NCBI GenBank assembly: GCA_963971535.1
Contig: OZ020589.1
Coordinates: 92,631,182 to 92,695,181, forward strand
DNA: 64,000 nt
Reading direction: 5' to 3'
Source of the DNA: Notolepis coatsorum
Taxonomy: Eukaryota > Chordata > Actinopteri > Aulopiformes > Paralepididae
The notes beneath the pieces were generated by a model. That model worked only from the letters and a program-made list of their open reading frames with translations. It was not told the origin of the DNA and searched no databases. Shown piece after piece: positions 33,489-46,422 of the stretch; the stretch's first letter is position 1; each line of letters starts with the position of its first letter. Position numbers and translations under genes: made by a program.

Positions 33489-34899
33489 TGTAGTAGTTTT
33501 TGATACATAAATCCTAAACCTCATTGAATCTTTTATTTCTACTAGAAAAGGTCTGAAACTGGTGTTCAAATCAAAATAATGTGTTTTAATCATGTCACTA
33601 TCATGAAACCTTATGTGGCCTGAGAGATTAGAGTGTGTGTGTTGTAACAGAGACCGGGGGAGAACCACAGGAGGTCATTTGCATACAGTCCCCTGGCAGC
33701 TGCAAAACACTGGATAAAAGGTTGTTAAACTGGTCCTGTGACTGATTATAGGACAGGAAACCGACACCTTGTACCCCAGGTCCTGCAGCTGTTAGGAGGA
33801 GGAGAAAGGGTCTCCATTCTCTGTAACAAAGTACATGTTTAAATGACTATTGGTATACTTGGATTAATTTAATATGAACTATAGGAAATCATGTTTTATT
33901 GTGGACCTAATCTTGAATCTAATGATATAATGTACGCCAGGTTTATGACGGGGAAACACAGAGTTTGAAATTAGGTCACGTTTTGAATCTACATTGGAAA
34001 ATACTTAAACTGTATACAAGAGAGATTGATGTAAGTTAAATGAATGATTAGGCCTGTTAGCTATTCACTGAAAGTCAGCAGACTTTGTGTTACAGACTTA
34101 AATCCCCTGCAATGTAAAATTAGTTTCACCTAGAGTGAAACTAGTCTTAATGGTAACAGAATGTGTTCAATTATGATATCTCTGTGTTTATGTAATCAAG
34201 GGCAAATCAAATATATATATTATGAGATCAATAACCCAAGTATTAAGTTGTTAGATGGTGTTTGTTCTTTGACTGGAGAACAAAGGAAAGTTCAGTTGGC
34301 AGTGAAGCCAACCCCCAATTTCACATCCAAACTTAGTAGGCCTGGGATTGGAGGAAAAGATTTGATGATGTCATTTTGGTGACGTCACTCAGAGACTCTA
34401 GGCTTTTGATAAGAGGGGGTGTGGGACGGTGCAGGGAACTCTGAAACCAAACCACCAAAGGAACCACACCCATCTCTTCACACAGGCGACGACGACGGCG
34501 GAAGCAGAGGAGCAGAACACACAAAGAACATCATTTTGGAGGGAGAATAGACCTTTGCTTTGTTCACCAGCAAGAGAACAAAGCCCAGCAACAACTTATC
34601 AACTCTACTGTAATATTAGTCTGATATAAGGGATCTGTGGCTTAGTACTTGAATACCCTTATATCATTGCAAAATCCATTTTTTATTGTAATTACACTCT
34701 TAACTTTTAATTAAACCAGATGCTGTTTACCAACTTCTCCTCTCCATTTCTCCTGCTGATCCGCTGGTCGTCAAACAAAGACCTCCAAGTCTTTGTTAAA
34801 AGTACTTTCCAGGGCTTTTAAGGTTTTGTACACAACGCAGAGCAGATTAGATATTAGGTTCTGATTATATCAGAACAATAAGCTCAGGAAAGTACTACA
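33489..34899 (+). repeat. 5' LTR of the large element (intact)
   Basis: The intact copy serves as reference for the insertions in the 3' LTR. It has a TATA-like GGATAAAAGG at about 33713 and a CRE at 34380. Confidence 0.88.
34380..34387. promoter_or_regulatory. CRE palindrome in LTR
   Basis: TGACGTCA, the full cAMP-response element, also kept in the 3' LTR at 59235-59242. It lies in the part of the LTR where U3 control sites would be. Confidence 0.5.
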
Positions 34900-37050
34900 T
34901 TTAGGTGCTGTGACCCTAGAACTAGAAGCGGCCGTGAATTGAGAATTTATTTCTTCATTCTTCAAACTCAACAAACAACCAGAGCTGCTGAACTGCGACA
35001 GCTTCGATCCTGAGAAATAGGTGAGTGATGACGAAGAATAGGTCGCTCAGTTCGAACAAGGGGGTTGAAAAGTTAAAACCTCATATAGGAATATATGAAG
35101 AAAGCCTCATATAGTATCATCATATAGTATTAAATATGTAGGCGTTGGGGGGGCATAACTACTGTATCATAGTGCGGGTCGAGGCGTCGGACTACATCTA
35201 GTTGGAAGGTTCATTGAATCGTGGACCCGGTAAACTGTTGTTGGCAAGATTCGACAGGGCGTATTCTGGGGAATGGAACCTAAACATTTACCTCAGAACC
35301 GGACGCAGCGTAGTTGGTAATTTTTTTTACGGGGTCGGGACAATGGGTGAGTTGTGTGTCTATGCTGGCGAGATGGACCAAAGCCCGGCCTGGTACCGTA
35401 ACTCAACCGGCAAACGGCGGGGGGCTGATCCATCGGCGGAACATAGGGTCGTTAATACACTAATTCAACATTGTTTGGATCATGTAGATCAGAAGATGTG
35501 AGTGCGGAGGCGATCGATATGGATACAGGGGGCTTGTTATGGATCATGAGAATTACCGTGAAAGTGATATGACGGGGGAGGCCTTTCTGGAGTTAGCGTA
35601 GGCCTTATTAATGTATTAATCCAGAGGCAGCCGTGACGTTTCAATTCGACGCATCGAGCTCTCTGCATTAATATCGGCCGACTAAATGAAGATTATGCCC
35701 AAATTGGTGTGATCGAGGGATCAAGACGAAGGGATTGTCTACAAATGGAGATTTGTGGATTACAGAAAACCCTTAGTCGGGGCGATCCGTTTTTAGTGCG
35801 TTTAAACTCTAGATCATATTACGACACGTCCGTCGTGATAATTGGCGAACAATAGTACTTAAGAACAATGCGGTTCAAAATAACTGGTTGTAAACTTAAA
35901 CATTCAGTATAGTTAAAGTGTACGATTGCACTTGGTCTCGTTTTTAATAGTCGCGCGGAAGTTATTGAATAAAGTGAAACGAAATGTGAAAACTGCCGCG
36001 CGGACGTTCTAGTAACAATAGTATGTAAATCTGAATGTTTGTGTTTTTATTTGTGGTTAGGAATGGCAATAATATGTATGTTTGAATGATGGCTATGGTT
36101 AGGAATGATTGATGAAACGTATGAGTTTATTGTTGTATTATTATGAAATTTAAATGACCAAACAGCCGTGGGGAAATGTAATAGTATAACGCCGGTTTTT
36201 TCGAGGGCCGTTGGAACGCGGCAGCAGTTAGCTGCTACGTTAGCCTGGGGGCGACCGGGGAATGCTAGTGACGAAGCGGCGTAGTTTAGAGTGTATAAAG
36301 TCGATCGGTAGTGTCATGGGATTACGGGGATGTGTAAGGCACTTTAAAATTTTCAAATTCGACGCGGATAAAGTAGTTGTTTAATGTTTTAAGGGATCGG
36401 GATGGAATGAAAAGTTGACCCGGAAGTCGTCCTGAGCACGCGGAAGTGAAGGCGGCGGGGTCAAGCTAGTGTTTTGAAGCGGCCTGTGTGATGTAATGTT
36501 TTTATTTTTTTGATTAAATCTCTACACTGGCGTTTTGAGAGGATTAGGGTTCTGTTGTGGGGAAAGTGGTGTTGTGTTAACATTGCGAGGTGTCGGCCCG
36601 CGCGGCGAAACGGGACAATGGGCCGTTGGGGAACGTTATTATGGTATCGTGGGTGAAGCTAAGCTAATGCTAACTAGCCGCGCTAACGGCTAAGCGGTCG
36701 CCGGTTGTGACGTCATAAGGGTGCGTGGAGCGAAGGACGGACTGGCGGCCTGCGCTGGGCTAAAGCTAACGAAGCTAATATGCTAAGCTAACTGTGCTAA
36801 CGACATAGCATGACGAGACTCTCGGGATATCTCGCGATGAGGCGGCCATCTTGAGTAGGGGCGCCGGGCGTCCATTGTTGAGGGGAAGGTGGAGTTTATT
36901 TAGGAATGCGGTAGGGGGCAGCAGAGGACATGGTGAGTTTCCATTTGAAACTGGTTTTGGGTTCTGCACACAGAACGATTTCATTTAGAGGTTGGTTTAA
37001 TAAATAGGGTTAGATTGTTATGCTTTAATCTGGTGGTGGAATGTGGGGCC
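34900..37050 (+). other. Long non-coding leader of the large element
   Basis: The first bases include GGTGCTGTGACCC, similar to a tRNA-His primer site. AATAG/GTGAGTG near 35020 looks like a splice donor, and an acceptor-like CTCTTCACAG lies at 41325-41334 before the gag remnants. The sequence is G-rich and C-poor on the plus strand at first. At 36590-36930 it is CpG-rich with TCTCGCGATGAGGCGGCCAT (a YY1-like GGCGGCCATCTTG). One frame of 99 codons (35202-35501) has no known motif. Confidence 0.5.
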
Positions 37051-37054
37051 CAGG

Positions 37055-37702
37055 TCCCCCCTCCCCCTCGCTCTTTCTCTCCCCCCCACCTCTCTCTCTC
37101 CCTCCCCCTCCTCTCCCGCTCTCTTTCTCCCTCTCTCTCACTCCCTCTCTCTCCCTTTCCCCCCCTCTCTCTCTCTCCTCCCTCTCTCTCCCTCCCTCCT
37201 CTCACCCCCCCCCTCTCTCTCTCTCTCCCTGAAACCACCCCTCTCCCTCTTTCCCTCCCTCCTCTCCCTCGCTCTCTCTCCCTCTCTCTCCCTCCCTCTC
37301 TCTCCCTCTCCATACCCCCCTCTCCTCTCTCTCTCCTCCTCCCCCTCCAATTGTGCGTTCGGCTGAGCGTGTCACTCTTTGTAGTCTCTCTCTCTCCCTC
37401 CCTCTCTCCCTCCCTCTCTCTCCCTCCCTCTCTCACCCCCCCCCTCTCTCTCTCTCTCTCGCTCCCTCTCTCTCCTTCCCTCTCTCACCCTCCCTCTCTC
37501 ACCCCCCCCTCTCTCTCTCTCTCGCTCCCTCTCTCTCCTTCCCTCTCTCACCCCCCCCCCCCCTCCCTCTCTCTCTCTCACTCCCTCTCTCTCCCTCCCT
37601 CTCTCCCACCCCCCCCCCTTTCACTCCCTCTCTCTCTCCCTCCCTCTCTCACCCCCCCCCCTCTCTCTCTCTCTCTTTCTCTCCCTCCCTCCCCCTCACT
37701 CC
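37055..37702. repeat. Polypyrimidine CTCTCCC tract
   Basis: About 650 bases almost purely C and T on the plus strand, broken once near 37350-37385. Such tracts can form triplex DNA. The long open frames across it on both strands are a by-product of the simple sequence. Confidence 0.95.
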
Positions 37703-39263
37703 CCGCATGGTCATGTGGCACAGGCTATATTGTAATGAGGTGTTATATGGACGAGGACTCTCGCTTGGAGGTTACCTCCTCCACCTCTAATCCATTTTCT
37801 TTTCCCCCCTCGGCCCCCCCCCCCAAAACGCTCTCTCTTTCTCTCCTAGTTTGGACTTATATATTGTGTATAGTTATTCTTTATAGGTTTCGAATGCAGT
37901 GTATTGTTAGAGTTATTGTTTAGTGTTATTCTCTGTAGGTTTCAAAGGCAGTTTGTTAGGTTTTGGACTTGTTATTGTGTGTTGTTATTTTCTGTAGGTT
38001 CCAAATGCAGTTTTATTGTTATTTTTTTGGGAATTTCTAGTGCTGGTAGTGGTATTGGCTGGCGTTAGGGCGATGATGTCGTACTCAACCGGCGGTGGGG
38101 CCGTACTCTCTGGCTCTCTCCAGGTCGCCGGCCACCTTCCGGTCTCTTGATTTAACGGAGAAGTAAAGCGTTGCTGGCACGGGGCAACACGGTAGACTCC
38201 GTGTCAGTGTCTTTTGTGTGGCGTTCATGTTGGTGGGCCGTAAGTCGGAGCATATTTTGAGGACAGGTTAGGGACTCTCCACGCAGATGGACCTGCGTGT
38301 GAGGGGTCACTCTGCTCGGCTGCACCTGCGATGGCGGTGTTGGTAGACAGATCGTCGTGGCTCGCTGTCTGTCACCGCGCATTAACGAGGATGCGCTATG
38401 CGTGCACTCGTAAAAGCTCGCTGCCACACTGCGCGCATTGAGTTATATTGTGTGTGGATATTTGGGTGAGGGTGGTTACGGTGGTTATGGTGGTTAATTT
38501 GAGTCGGAGGTGCTGTGTGTGTGCAGCAGTGGTTGAGAGTGGTGCGGAATTTGGATATCCATGAGTAGGAAGCCCGGGGTGTCGCGCTCCAGGTTTGCAA
38601 ACTGGGGGGGGACACCGTGGGCTACAAGTCAGGTTGACCGGTGAGATGTCATTGGTCTGCAGGGATTTCAAAATGGGGGTGGTGTCTGCACCTGTGGTTT
38701 AATAAACAGGTTGTGCGACACTGTTCCCAATGCACGAGGATTCAGTGACATAAGGCACTGAAAATTGATTTATTTTCTCGTGAGAAGTGGGTTTAACACC
38801 TAAGTGGTTAGGTGTTATGGGGGAATGTGTAGTAATTGTGTGCAAAATTATGTGTGAAATATGGGTATTACTGATATGTAAAATGTGATGTGAGCGGAAT
38901 ACATTTTTAGGCTTTCTTAGTAATAGAAATAAATAAAGTTACACATAGAAGGAAAGATTAGAATTAAATATACACATAGCCATTTGCAAAGAGCAATAAG
39001 AGTTAAAGTGCTTTTATTCACCTGAATTATAAAAGTTAAAGTGATTTTAGTCACCTAAATTACCATATCCAGCACAGGTGTTTAGAAATGATAGGCTGTG
39101 AATAACAAATTTCTGATTGACCAACAGAAGGGAAAAGGCTGATGCGATATAGGGTTCCCCGGAGTTGTGTGAAGAAGGAGCATGACAACGGGATTGGGAG
39201 ATCCAGTTTTCCGATGGAGACAACTGAAAAACGATTAAGGCCGTGTCGTTAATAATTCAAAAG
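37703..39263. other. Interior of large element, no gene
   Basis: GT-rich; the phrase TTATTGTGT...TTCTGTAGGTTCCAAATGCAG and variants occur three times at 37861-38012, a degenerate repeat of about 60 bp. No coding signal. Confidence 0.4.
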
Positions 39264-39311
39264 AAAATTGCACAGCGGTTAGGTGGCCGAGCGGAGATTG
39301 CGTTCGTCACC

Positions 39312-39369
39312 AACCCCGGAGCTGTGAGCTGGATTCGCCTGTTCGAATCCAGCTCACAGCTCCGGGGTT
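39312..39369. repeat. Perfect hairpin in the SINE head
   Basis: 26-base arms around CCTGTT; the right arm contains the box B. The left arm looks like an inverted copy of the box B region. Confidence 0.9.
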
Positions 39370-39617
39370 GTCACCAGCTTGGCTGGCCGTCTGCACTAAT
39401 ACAATTGGCTGTATTAGAGGGTGGGAGAAGCTGGCGGGTGGGTCCGGGTCGTTGTAAACAGCGACTCCTACAGTTTGGTCGGGGCGCCTGCTAAGCGCGG
39501 ATAGGACTTGAGGGGGATAGTGTGGTCCTCCCACACGCTACGCCCTCTCGATGAGAATCCGCGCTGCCAGGTGAAAAGAAGCGGTGATTGGCTGGACGTG
39601 TGTCGGAGGAAGCACGT

Positions 39618-41037
39618 TGTAACTGAGGGGTACAATTCCCTGACTGTATTGTTAGATATGATACTTACTACCACTACCTCTTGTACTTTAGACTCTGGCC
39701 ACCCAGTACTAGGCATAAATAATTATGGTAAACACTCCCACGTAGATGAAACGATCCAACACAAATGTACCAAGTCGAAAGTCTGCGTTTAATAATAATT
39801 AATACATAGCAAAAGGTATGTAGAGCAATCACTTAATTACATTTATGATTTGAAATAGGATGCACTTTTATGGCAAATGAGTATTCGTTGGTATATCAAT
39901 AGAGAACGTCCAATCTCTGGTGGCGCAGGCGGTAAATATACAACCTGGAATAATAGCAATGATACTTTAATGATTATAGAACTGGATACACTAGGGGGGG
40001 GTTCCGGTCGCTTGTAAGACAACTGGAGAAGGGGGGGGGGGGTAGAGTCTGGCTGTATCCGTCTGGCCGAGGGTATCCTGGGAGAACCCACGGTTGTGCG
40101 GCTCGGTGCCTCAGCGATCCTCGATCCACAGATGAAAGCAGTTGGACTCTCTGTGGGCCGGCTTCCTCCGGTCCACGATGGAGAGACGTGAAGCGACCTC
40201 GTCGTGTAGAGCGTCTCCTCACCTGTCGTCCTCTCCGGGGGGGGGGGGTTTCCAACACACGGCAGTGTTGGTCTTTATCCATAGAATAATCACTGTATAC
40301 AAAGCATAATCCGTGCCTGGGAAGGCGGGCTGTCGTCGGTAGAATAATCCGGTATGCAGGTCCACTCGCTCGTCGGCTCTGGGGCTCCTCGGGTGCAGCC
40401 TCACATGGGGTCGGCCACCCTGGATAAGCAGCCAGTTCTACCCGAAACGATGGGGGTACTGACTACGATAGTATTCTCACCGCACGAAGCACTACATATG
40501 AATAGACTATTATTAGCTTAATAGACTACGTCCAACTCGACGATATAGTGCCAAATATGACTATTCAAATATTAATGTACACGATGTCTCAATACCGATG
40601 GTAGGCCGAACTTGGCCTTACTCCCACACGTGGCGTCGCGGGGAGGCTTTACGTCTGTCACTCTATTGGAGGGTAAGAAACTGGACTGAAAAAGGAAGTC
40701 CTACTTTAGTAGCGCAGTATATATACGCACTATGAACAAATAGTACCATTAGTGGTGCGGTAGCCAGATTCCTACGCGGAACTAGGACTTGTTCGTACAT
40801 GTTGAGCGGTACGTTTGAACTGGGTCTGGGGGGTATGGCAGCCTGGCACCAAGGTCTCGACCAATAGTAGAATGGAGACTATTATGGGATGTTCAGTAGG
40901 CTAGAATGGATATTCAATGCATATTGTACAAGGAATATACAAGGGATATCAGGGAATATTAGAGAATATACAAATACAATTAAATATATATATATAAATA
41001 AATATATATATTCGGTTTAATCTGGCCCTTCACAACA
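39618..41037 (-). mobile_element. BEL solo LTR, minus strand
   Basis: 1420 bp, beginning TGTAACTGAGGGG and ending GGCCCTTCACAACA on the plus strand, flanked by a perfect 5-bp duplication CACGT (39613-39617, 41038-41042). No interior remains, so the element was lost by LTR-LTR recombination. Confidence 0.93.
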
Positions 41038-41304
41038 CACGTGGTAGCCTCCACTCTCCCAGATGATCTGACTGTGGGGGGTAAGTGCGCAGCGACCAGG
41101 AAGGGACTGGGAATTGGCATACGACTAACATTGGGATGGGAGAAAATCGGAGGAAAATGGAGGGGGAAAAAGATCAATTAAAAAAAAAAAAAAAAAAAAA
41201 TTGCACAAATGCTCTCTTAAGTGATATTAGTATAGAAGATGCCCGACATTCCATGCTTAAAGATAAATGATGGATTGTGAAAGGGAAATGCCACTGATAA
41301 TTAA

Positions 41305-41493
41305 GTGTATGCTTTTTCTTTTCTCTCTTCACAGCTGCTCCAGGGCGGACAAGGCAGTGCTGACAATTCCGAACTCCGAACGGGGGATCAAATTGACTTT
41401 GAAAGTCTGGGTATAGTATCACAAAGCGTTTTGTCAATTCCTGTTTGCACCAATAACTCTGCCAGTGTGAGTGATATTAACTCAAGTTTGTAA
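41305..41493 (+). pseudogene. Possible 5' gag exon of the large element
   Basis: A frame follows the acceptor-like CTCTTCACAG at 41325-41334 and reads LLQGGQGSADNSELRTG to a stop at 41493. No family motif. Its place just before the zinc-knuckle frame is the only reason to link it to gag. Confidence 0.3.
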
Positions 41494-41687
41494 AGATAGT
41501 TTAAATACAGAGAAACTTGCTTTCCAAACGGTGAAATTTGAGTGTATGAGAGCACGTGTGAATGATTAATATAGAGCAGATTCACTAACTTTGATAGGAG
41601 CAATTAGAAGCAAAAATAGGGTAACCAAAACTGGACAAATAGTCTAGTTCATTAAGCCATAGTGTAATAAATAGAAGCAATATAAAA

Positions 41688-42536
41688 ATGGCCAACGGTA
41701 GTCAGGCCACTGGGGGGGGCATGCCGATAACCTCTGCAGACGTTTCATTGACCGAATTGAACAGTGACGTTAACTTGATTGATTTGAATGTGACTGACTC
41801 CCCTCTTGAGACCAGTGTGACGGAGGGACTGGAAATAATGTCTTTAACTCCAACACAGGGGGGTCCTGCGCCAGAACAACAACAAAAGCCAAGGAAAAAA
41901 CCTTGGCAGTCACGGGGACGAGGTGGAAACAAGAGAGGGAGTGCGAATGGATCCAAGGCACAGTCAATTGTGTGTTGGAGGTGCGGGAATCTCTGCCATA
42001 TTTCTAAAGACTGTGAGCGGGACTATCTATTCACAACAGGAGGCCCTCGATGGGGGAACAGGAGAGGGGGCACGAATGAAAACCAAGGTCGGTATCAAGT
42101 GCAGTGTCCACGGCCCGTAAGCCCCCCCTGTCCAGGACCCCCTCAGCACCAGAGCCAAGATGAGAGGCGGGGCCCAGCGATGGGAAGTCAAACCGCCAGT
42201 GCTGAGATGGGGGAAGAGGCGTCGTCCTATAGACAACAGAGAGCGTTTATAGCAGTGTTCGACCGACACGAGGCAGTTCATCGAGATCTGATGAAGACAC
42301 AGCTGGAGATCGGTCAAGCCGCACACGAGACTCAGAGACTGGAACAAGAACTGGCGAGAAAGACTGCACTACTAGATAGTACAGCAATTGAGATCATGCT
42401 TCGGGCGTCGGAGTTAGGCCGCCGTGATCTAACAATGTCTTGTGTCCAAATAGGTACGTGGCTTTCTCCCCAGAACAGGATCAAGGGAACCATGGCGGTG
42501 ATGGCAGACAGCAAGGACATGCTCTGGGCCCGATGA
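41688..42536 (+). pseudogene. Gag-like zinc-knuckle protein of the large element
   Basis: A 282-codon frame with an ATG. The N-terminal third is Ser/Thr-rich and acidic; a basic stretch (QQKPRKKPWQSRGRGGNKRG) precedes a CCHC zinc knuckle CWRCGNLCHISKDC near residue 100. The C-terminal part is helical with a likely coiled coil (QLEIGQAAHETQRLEQELAR). This is the nucleocapsid end of a retroelement gag that would bind RNA. It ends early: the next frame carries a second knuckle, so the original protein was longer and is frame-broken near 42450-42530. Confidence 0.72.
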
Positions 42537-42670
42537 CCCCAGGGCCATCCGATCACAGGCGGGCGGCCCACCGGGTCCCACAACCGAGGGGACAAGGACA
42601 GGTTTGCTGGATCTATGGACTGAAAGGTCATTTTCAAAGGTCATGTCTGCAGAGGCCACCGGCAGAATAA
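42440..42670 (+). pseudogene. Second, damaged gag zinc knuckle
   Basis: In a frame different from the preceding one, CWIYGLKGHFQRSC lies at about 42605-42646. The spacing is that of a CCHC knuckle, but the second Cys is Tyr. The frame ends at 42670. Confidence 0.65.
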
Positions 42671-42815
42671 AAATATATACAACTGATTAGGGTAAAGATG
42701 GAATAAATTGAAAAAAAAATAAAAATATATGCTACTGATTAGAATGAAAATAGAATAAATTGAATAAAAAAGAAAATATATACTGCTGATTAGAATAAAA
42801 ATAGAATAAAAAATG
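42671..42815. repeat. AT-rich minisatellite, unit about 57 bp
   Basis: About 2.6 units with AAAATATATACAACTGATTA or variants (GCTACTGATTAGAAT, TACTGCTGATTAGAAT). Confidence 0.8.
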
Positions 42816-45066
42816 AATAGAGGGGTTAGGTGATTAGGTTATGGAAGATACTAAAATGGATGTGTGATTAACTGACGGGTGCATGAACTAATCAGACTAA
42901 CAAGAAAATCAAATCATGTTAAACAGTTAATATTAGGTATTCAATATTAGACAGTGTGATGATGTGACCCTGCGGAAGCTAGTGGTCAGTAGATTATCCA
43001 TGCTTGATCAACATTCAGATTGGTCAAAGGGTGGACTGCATGATTAAGAAATTAAAAAGACCCATAGTTGTTCCTAGGTTTTTATGGTATTGATAGATGG
43101 ATATTAACAGTTTATTTTTATTTCTGCAGAATTTCTCTTTTCTAGTGTGTTACGAGCAATTCCTGACTTAGGCCGGGAGCGTTCATTTTGTTTATTCATT
43201 TGATTTTTCCATTTTTGTTTCTTAGTTAATACGGGGGTGAATAGGCCCCTAGTTAATAGGTTAATTTTGTTTCTAAAATTGAGTGAAAAAAGAGATGCTC
43301 ACAAGTTTGGTTTATTGTTTTCAATTATTGTTTTGGGCATGTTTTTCGATGTTTTTTTGTTTCTTTTCTATATTTTTCCTTGGGGTACCTGACAAGCTGG
43401 GAGTGATCTCGACACATCAGGACTGGGTAGTATATGTCTATATAATGGACTGAGAACAAAGTGAATGGACATGAGCTGGTTCATAGATTTTTGTTCTCCG
43501 CCCATTAAAAATCCGGATCTAGGATCTGGGGGTGTGTCGTGATTGGTGAAAGTGTTGGGAAGCATGATTCTCTGTACATTGATAAGCTCAGTAGGTTTTG
43601 GTCGCTATTGGCCAAATAGTCTTTGTGTAGGGTGTGGACATGTGCAATTGATAATTGGCTTGTGGGGGACTCTGTTGGCTTGGTAAAGGCTGACAGAGCA
43701 TGTGGAAGATGTGTGTTTAAGGCGGACTGTGATTTGTTGCCATACATGTAGGACTACTGGGAGAGAGGGTGTGTCAGTACTGGCTGTCCAAGCCCGGTGG
43801 CAGCTGTCCAGGGACGAAGGTAATGATGTTTGAATGTTATTCCACATCAAAGGGTGGTGGGTTATACTGTTTTGACAGCATAATATAAGGAGAGCCATGT
43901 GAAATTTTCTGAATTTTGAATATTAACAATCTAGAAGCCATAAAAAATATAGAAAAATGATTTGGAAAAAAAAGTTGTCAGAACTCAGACCAGTAAAGAG
44001 TGTCTGAGGGAGGAAAAATATGGATTCTCAATCAATTGTTGTGGTATAAGTAACCTGCGCTGTCCACCGAAGCGATATATATTCACTGCAGGATACGAAG
44101 GGGAGATTGGGGAACCAGACACTGGCTAGTGTCTACCCAGAGGTCCATGGGGAATCACAACACTGCAGGGACCAAGAGATCCAGGAGAAGCCTAACTCTC
44201 AAGCGTTGAGAGTTCCGGCCAACGCAATGACCGGGTCTTGAGGCTTCGGAGGGGAACGAGAGAGGCCAAACGACAGGCAACCTACGAGGAGACAGGCTGC
44301 TAGGCCTCAGCAACAACTCCGGCTGTCAACAGACAGGCTGCAAGGCCTTAGCAATTGACCAGGGTGTCAACAAGCGAAAGGGTGGAGCTGCTATCGCCCC
44401 GATCAACGACCAGGCAGAGGGGGGGAGAAGCAAACCTCTTCCGCTAATCCGAGGGTCAACGGGGGTTGAGCAGCCAGCGACGACCTCCTCACAGCTGTGA
44501 CATCGACAGATGGGAGATCTAATCACCCCACCTGAGAGCGACGCAACCGACACAGCAGGGGGTCCTACCCCTATAGAGTTCAGCACGAGGCACGAGGTCT
44601 CGACAGAAGACGGGGTGGGATGATGTCTAATTCCACCTCCCAGAGTTGGTTGTAGCATTCAGCAGTCGTGAACTGCACCAGCTCTGAGAAATAAGGAGGG
44701 GGCCAGGTCAATCTAGAAAACATTGACCCCCCCCCTCCTCACTGCTCTAAGTCAGAATTTGACAAACCCACAGTGGAAACCAGTGGAAATTGATCCTGGT
44801 ACGAAAAAGCGTGTCAAAGACTGCACACTGCACACAATAATTAGAATGGACTGCAAATAAAGATGTTTGAGGTTATAATTATACATAAGAAATAGATGTA
44901 AAAAAGAATGTGGTGTTGATTTTTAGGATCCGAGTGTGGCAAACCGTATGTATTTTATCCAAGTATGATTTAAAATGTCTTAATTCTTATCCAGGTAGTA
45001 GTAAGCAGAAGTTAGGATCTATGTTTGACATAATTAGGGATAGTTAAACTATCCGAGTGTGGAAAC
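42816..45066 (+). other. 3' interior of the large element, non-coding
   Basis: I looked for protease, RT, RNase H, integrase and env motifs and saw none. It ends with the purine-rich GAGTGTGGAAAC before the 3' LTR. Confidence 0.5.
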
Positions 45067-46099
45067 TGTAGTAGTTTTTGATACATAAATCCTAAACCTC
45101 ATTGAATCTTTTATTTCTACTAGAAAAGGTCTGAAACTGGTGTTCAAATCAAAATAATGTGTTTGAATCATGTCACTATCATGAAACCTTATGTGGCCTG
45201 AGAGACAAGATTAGAGTGTGTGTGTTGTAACAGAGACCGGGGGAGAACCACAGGAGGTCATTTGCATACAGTCCCCTGGCAGCTGCAAAACACTGGATAA
45301 AAGGTTGTTAAACTGGTCCTGTGACTGATTATAGGACAAGAAACCGACACCTTGTGCCCCAGGTCCTGCAGCTGTTAGGAGGAGGAGAAAGGGTCTCCAT
45401 TCTCTGTAACAAAGTACATGTTTAAATGACTATTGGTATACTTGGATTAATTTAATATGAACTATAGGAAATCATGTTTTATTGTGGACCTAATCTTGAA
45501 TCTAATGATATAATGTACGCCAGGTTTATGACGGGGAAACACAGAGTTTGAAATTAGGTCACGTTTTGAATCTACATTGGAAAATACTTAAACTGTATAC
45601 AAGAGAGATTGATGTAAGTTAAATGAATGATTAGGCCTGTTAGCTATTCACTGAAAGTCAGCAGACTTTGTGTTACAGACTTAAATCCCCTGCAATGTAA
45701 AATTAGTTTCACCTAGAGTGAAACTAGTCTTAACACTTTGAGTGCCACTCACGAGATTTCTCGTTTTTTTTTTAGGTGGTTGCATGCCACTCACGAGATT
45801 TCTCGGATTTTTTTATTTTTTTCGTGAACTAGACATCGGCGGCCATCTTGCTACCACATTTCTGAACGTCTAGACATGCAACTTCGCTCGATTCCGCCAG
45901 GTGGCAGTATAGCCCTATGTTGTAACACATGTATAATGTTATCAGTCAATCTACCTGCATTATTATAAGGATGATGGATCTCTGCTGTGATTGGTCGATA
46001 GTAAAGATCGTGACGATCTTGACCTGCCCACCTGATATTTAACCTGAACACACCCAGCGTGAGCTCAGTGCGTCTTCGGATTTTGTGAATACAGTTATC

Positions 46100-46103
<4 letters not shown>

Positions 46104-46136
<33 letters not shown>

Positions 46137-46160
46137 TAGATAGATAGAGATATAGAGAGA
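46104..46160. repeat. GA / GATA microsatellite
   Basis: (GA)n followed by GATA units in the 5' part of the piggyBac element. Confidence 0.9.
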
Positions 46161-46422
46161 GATTAGCGTTTTGATTTGATTTGATTTTGAGCATTTAGCA
46201 TTGATAGTAGTAGTGATAGTATTTCTAGTAGTAGTAGTGATTCATAATATATTTTCTTCATTTTGTAATACTTATTTTCTTTTGTAGTACCAGGTAATAT
46301 TAGTTGCAGTACTGTAGCAAGTACAGCACTTTTAGATAAGTGCTTAGTCCGTGTTTTAGTAACACTAGTTAGTAGATTTTCATAGCCGTTTTTATAGTAA
46401 TAGTTGAGAGTAGGTATTCACA

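Larger units (their letters stand above)
39275..41196 (+). mobile_element. tRNA-derived SINE split by a BEL solo LTR
   Basis: An 11-bp direct repeat AAAATTGCACA flanks it (39264-39274, 41197-41207). The head has box A (TGGCCGAGCGG) and box B (GTTCGAATCC); the body resumes at 41043 and ends in a run of about 20 A. Without the solo LTR it is about 500 bp, longer than the copy at 8760 partly because of a hairpin duplication at 39312. Confidence 0.85.

Noticed and set aside
35202..35501. 99-codon frame in the leader of the large element
   Set aside because: No similarity to retroelement proteins that I can recognise and no splice or start evidence.
37015..37923. Open frame of about 300 codons over the CTCTCCC tract
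   Set aside because: Simple pyrimidine sequence is open in several frames on both strands; the protein would be Ser/Leu/Pro runs without any domain.
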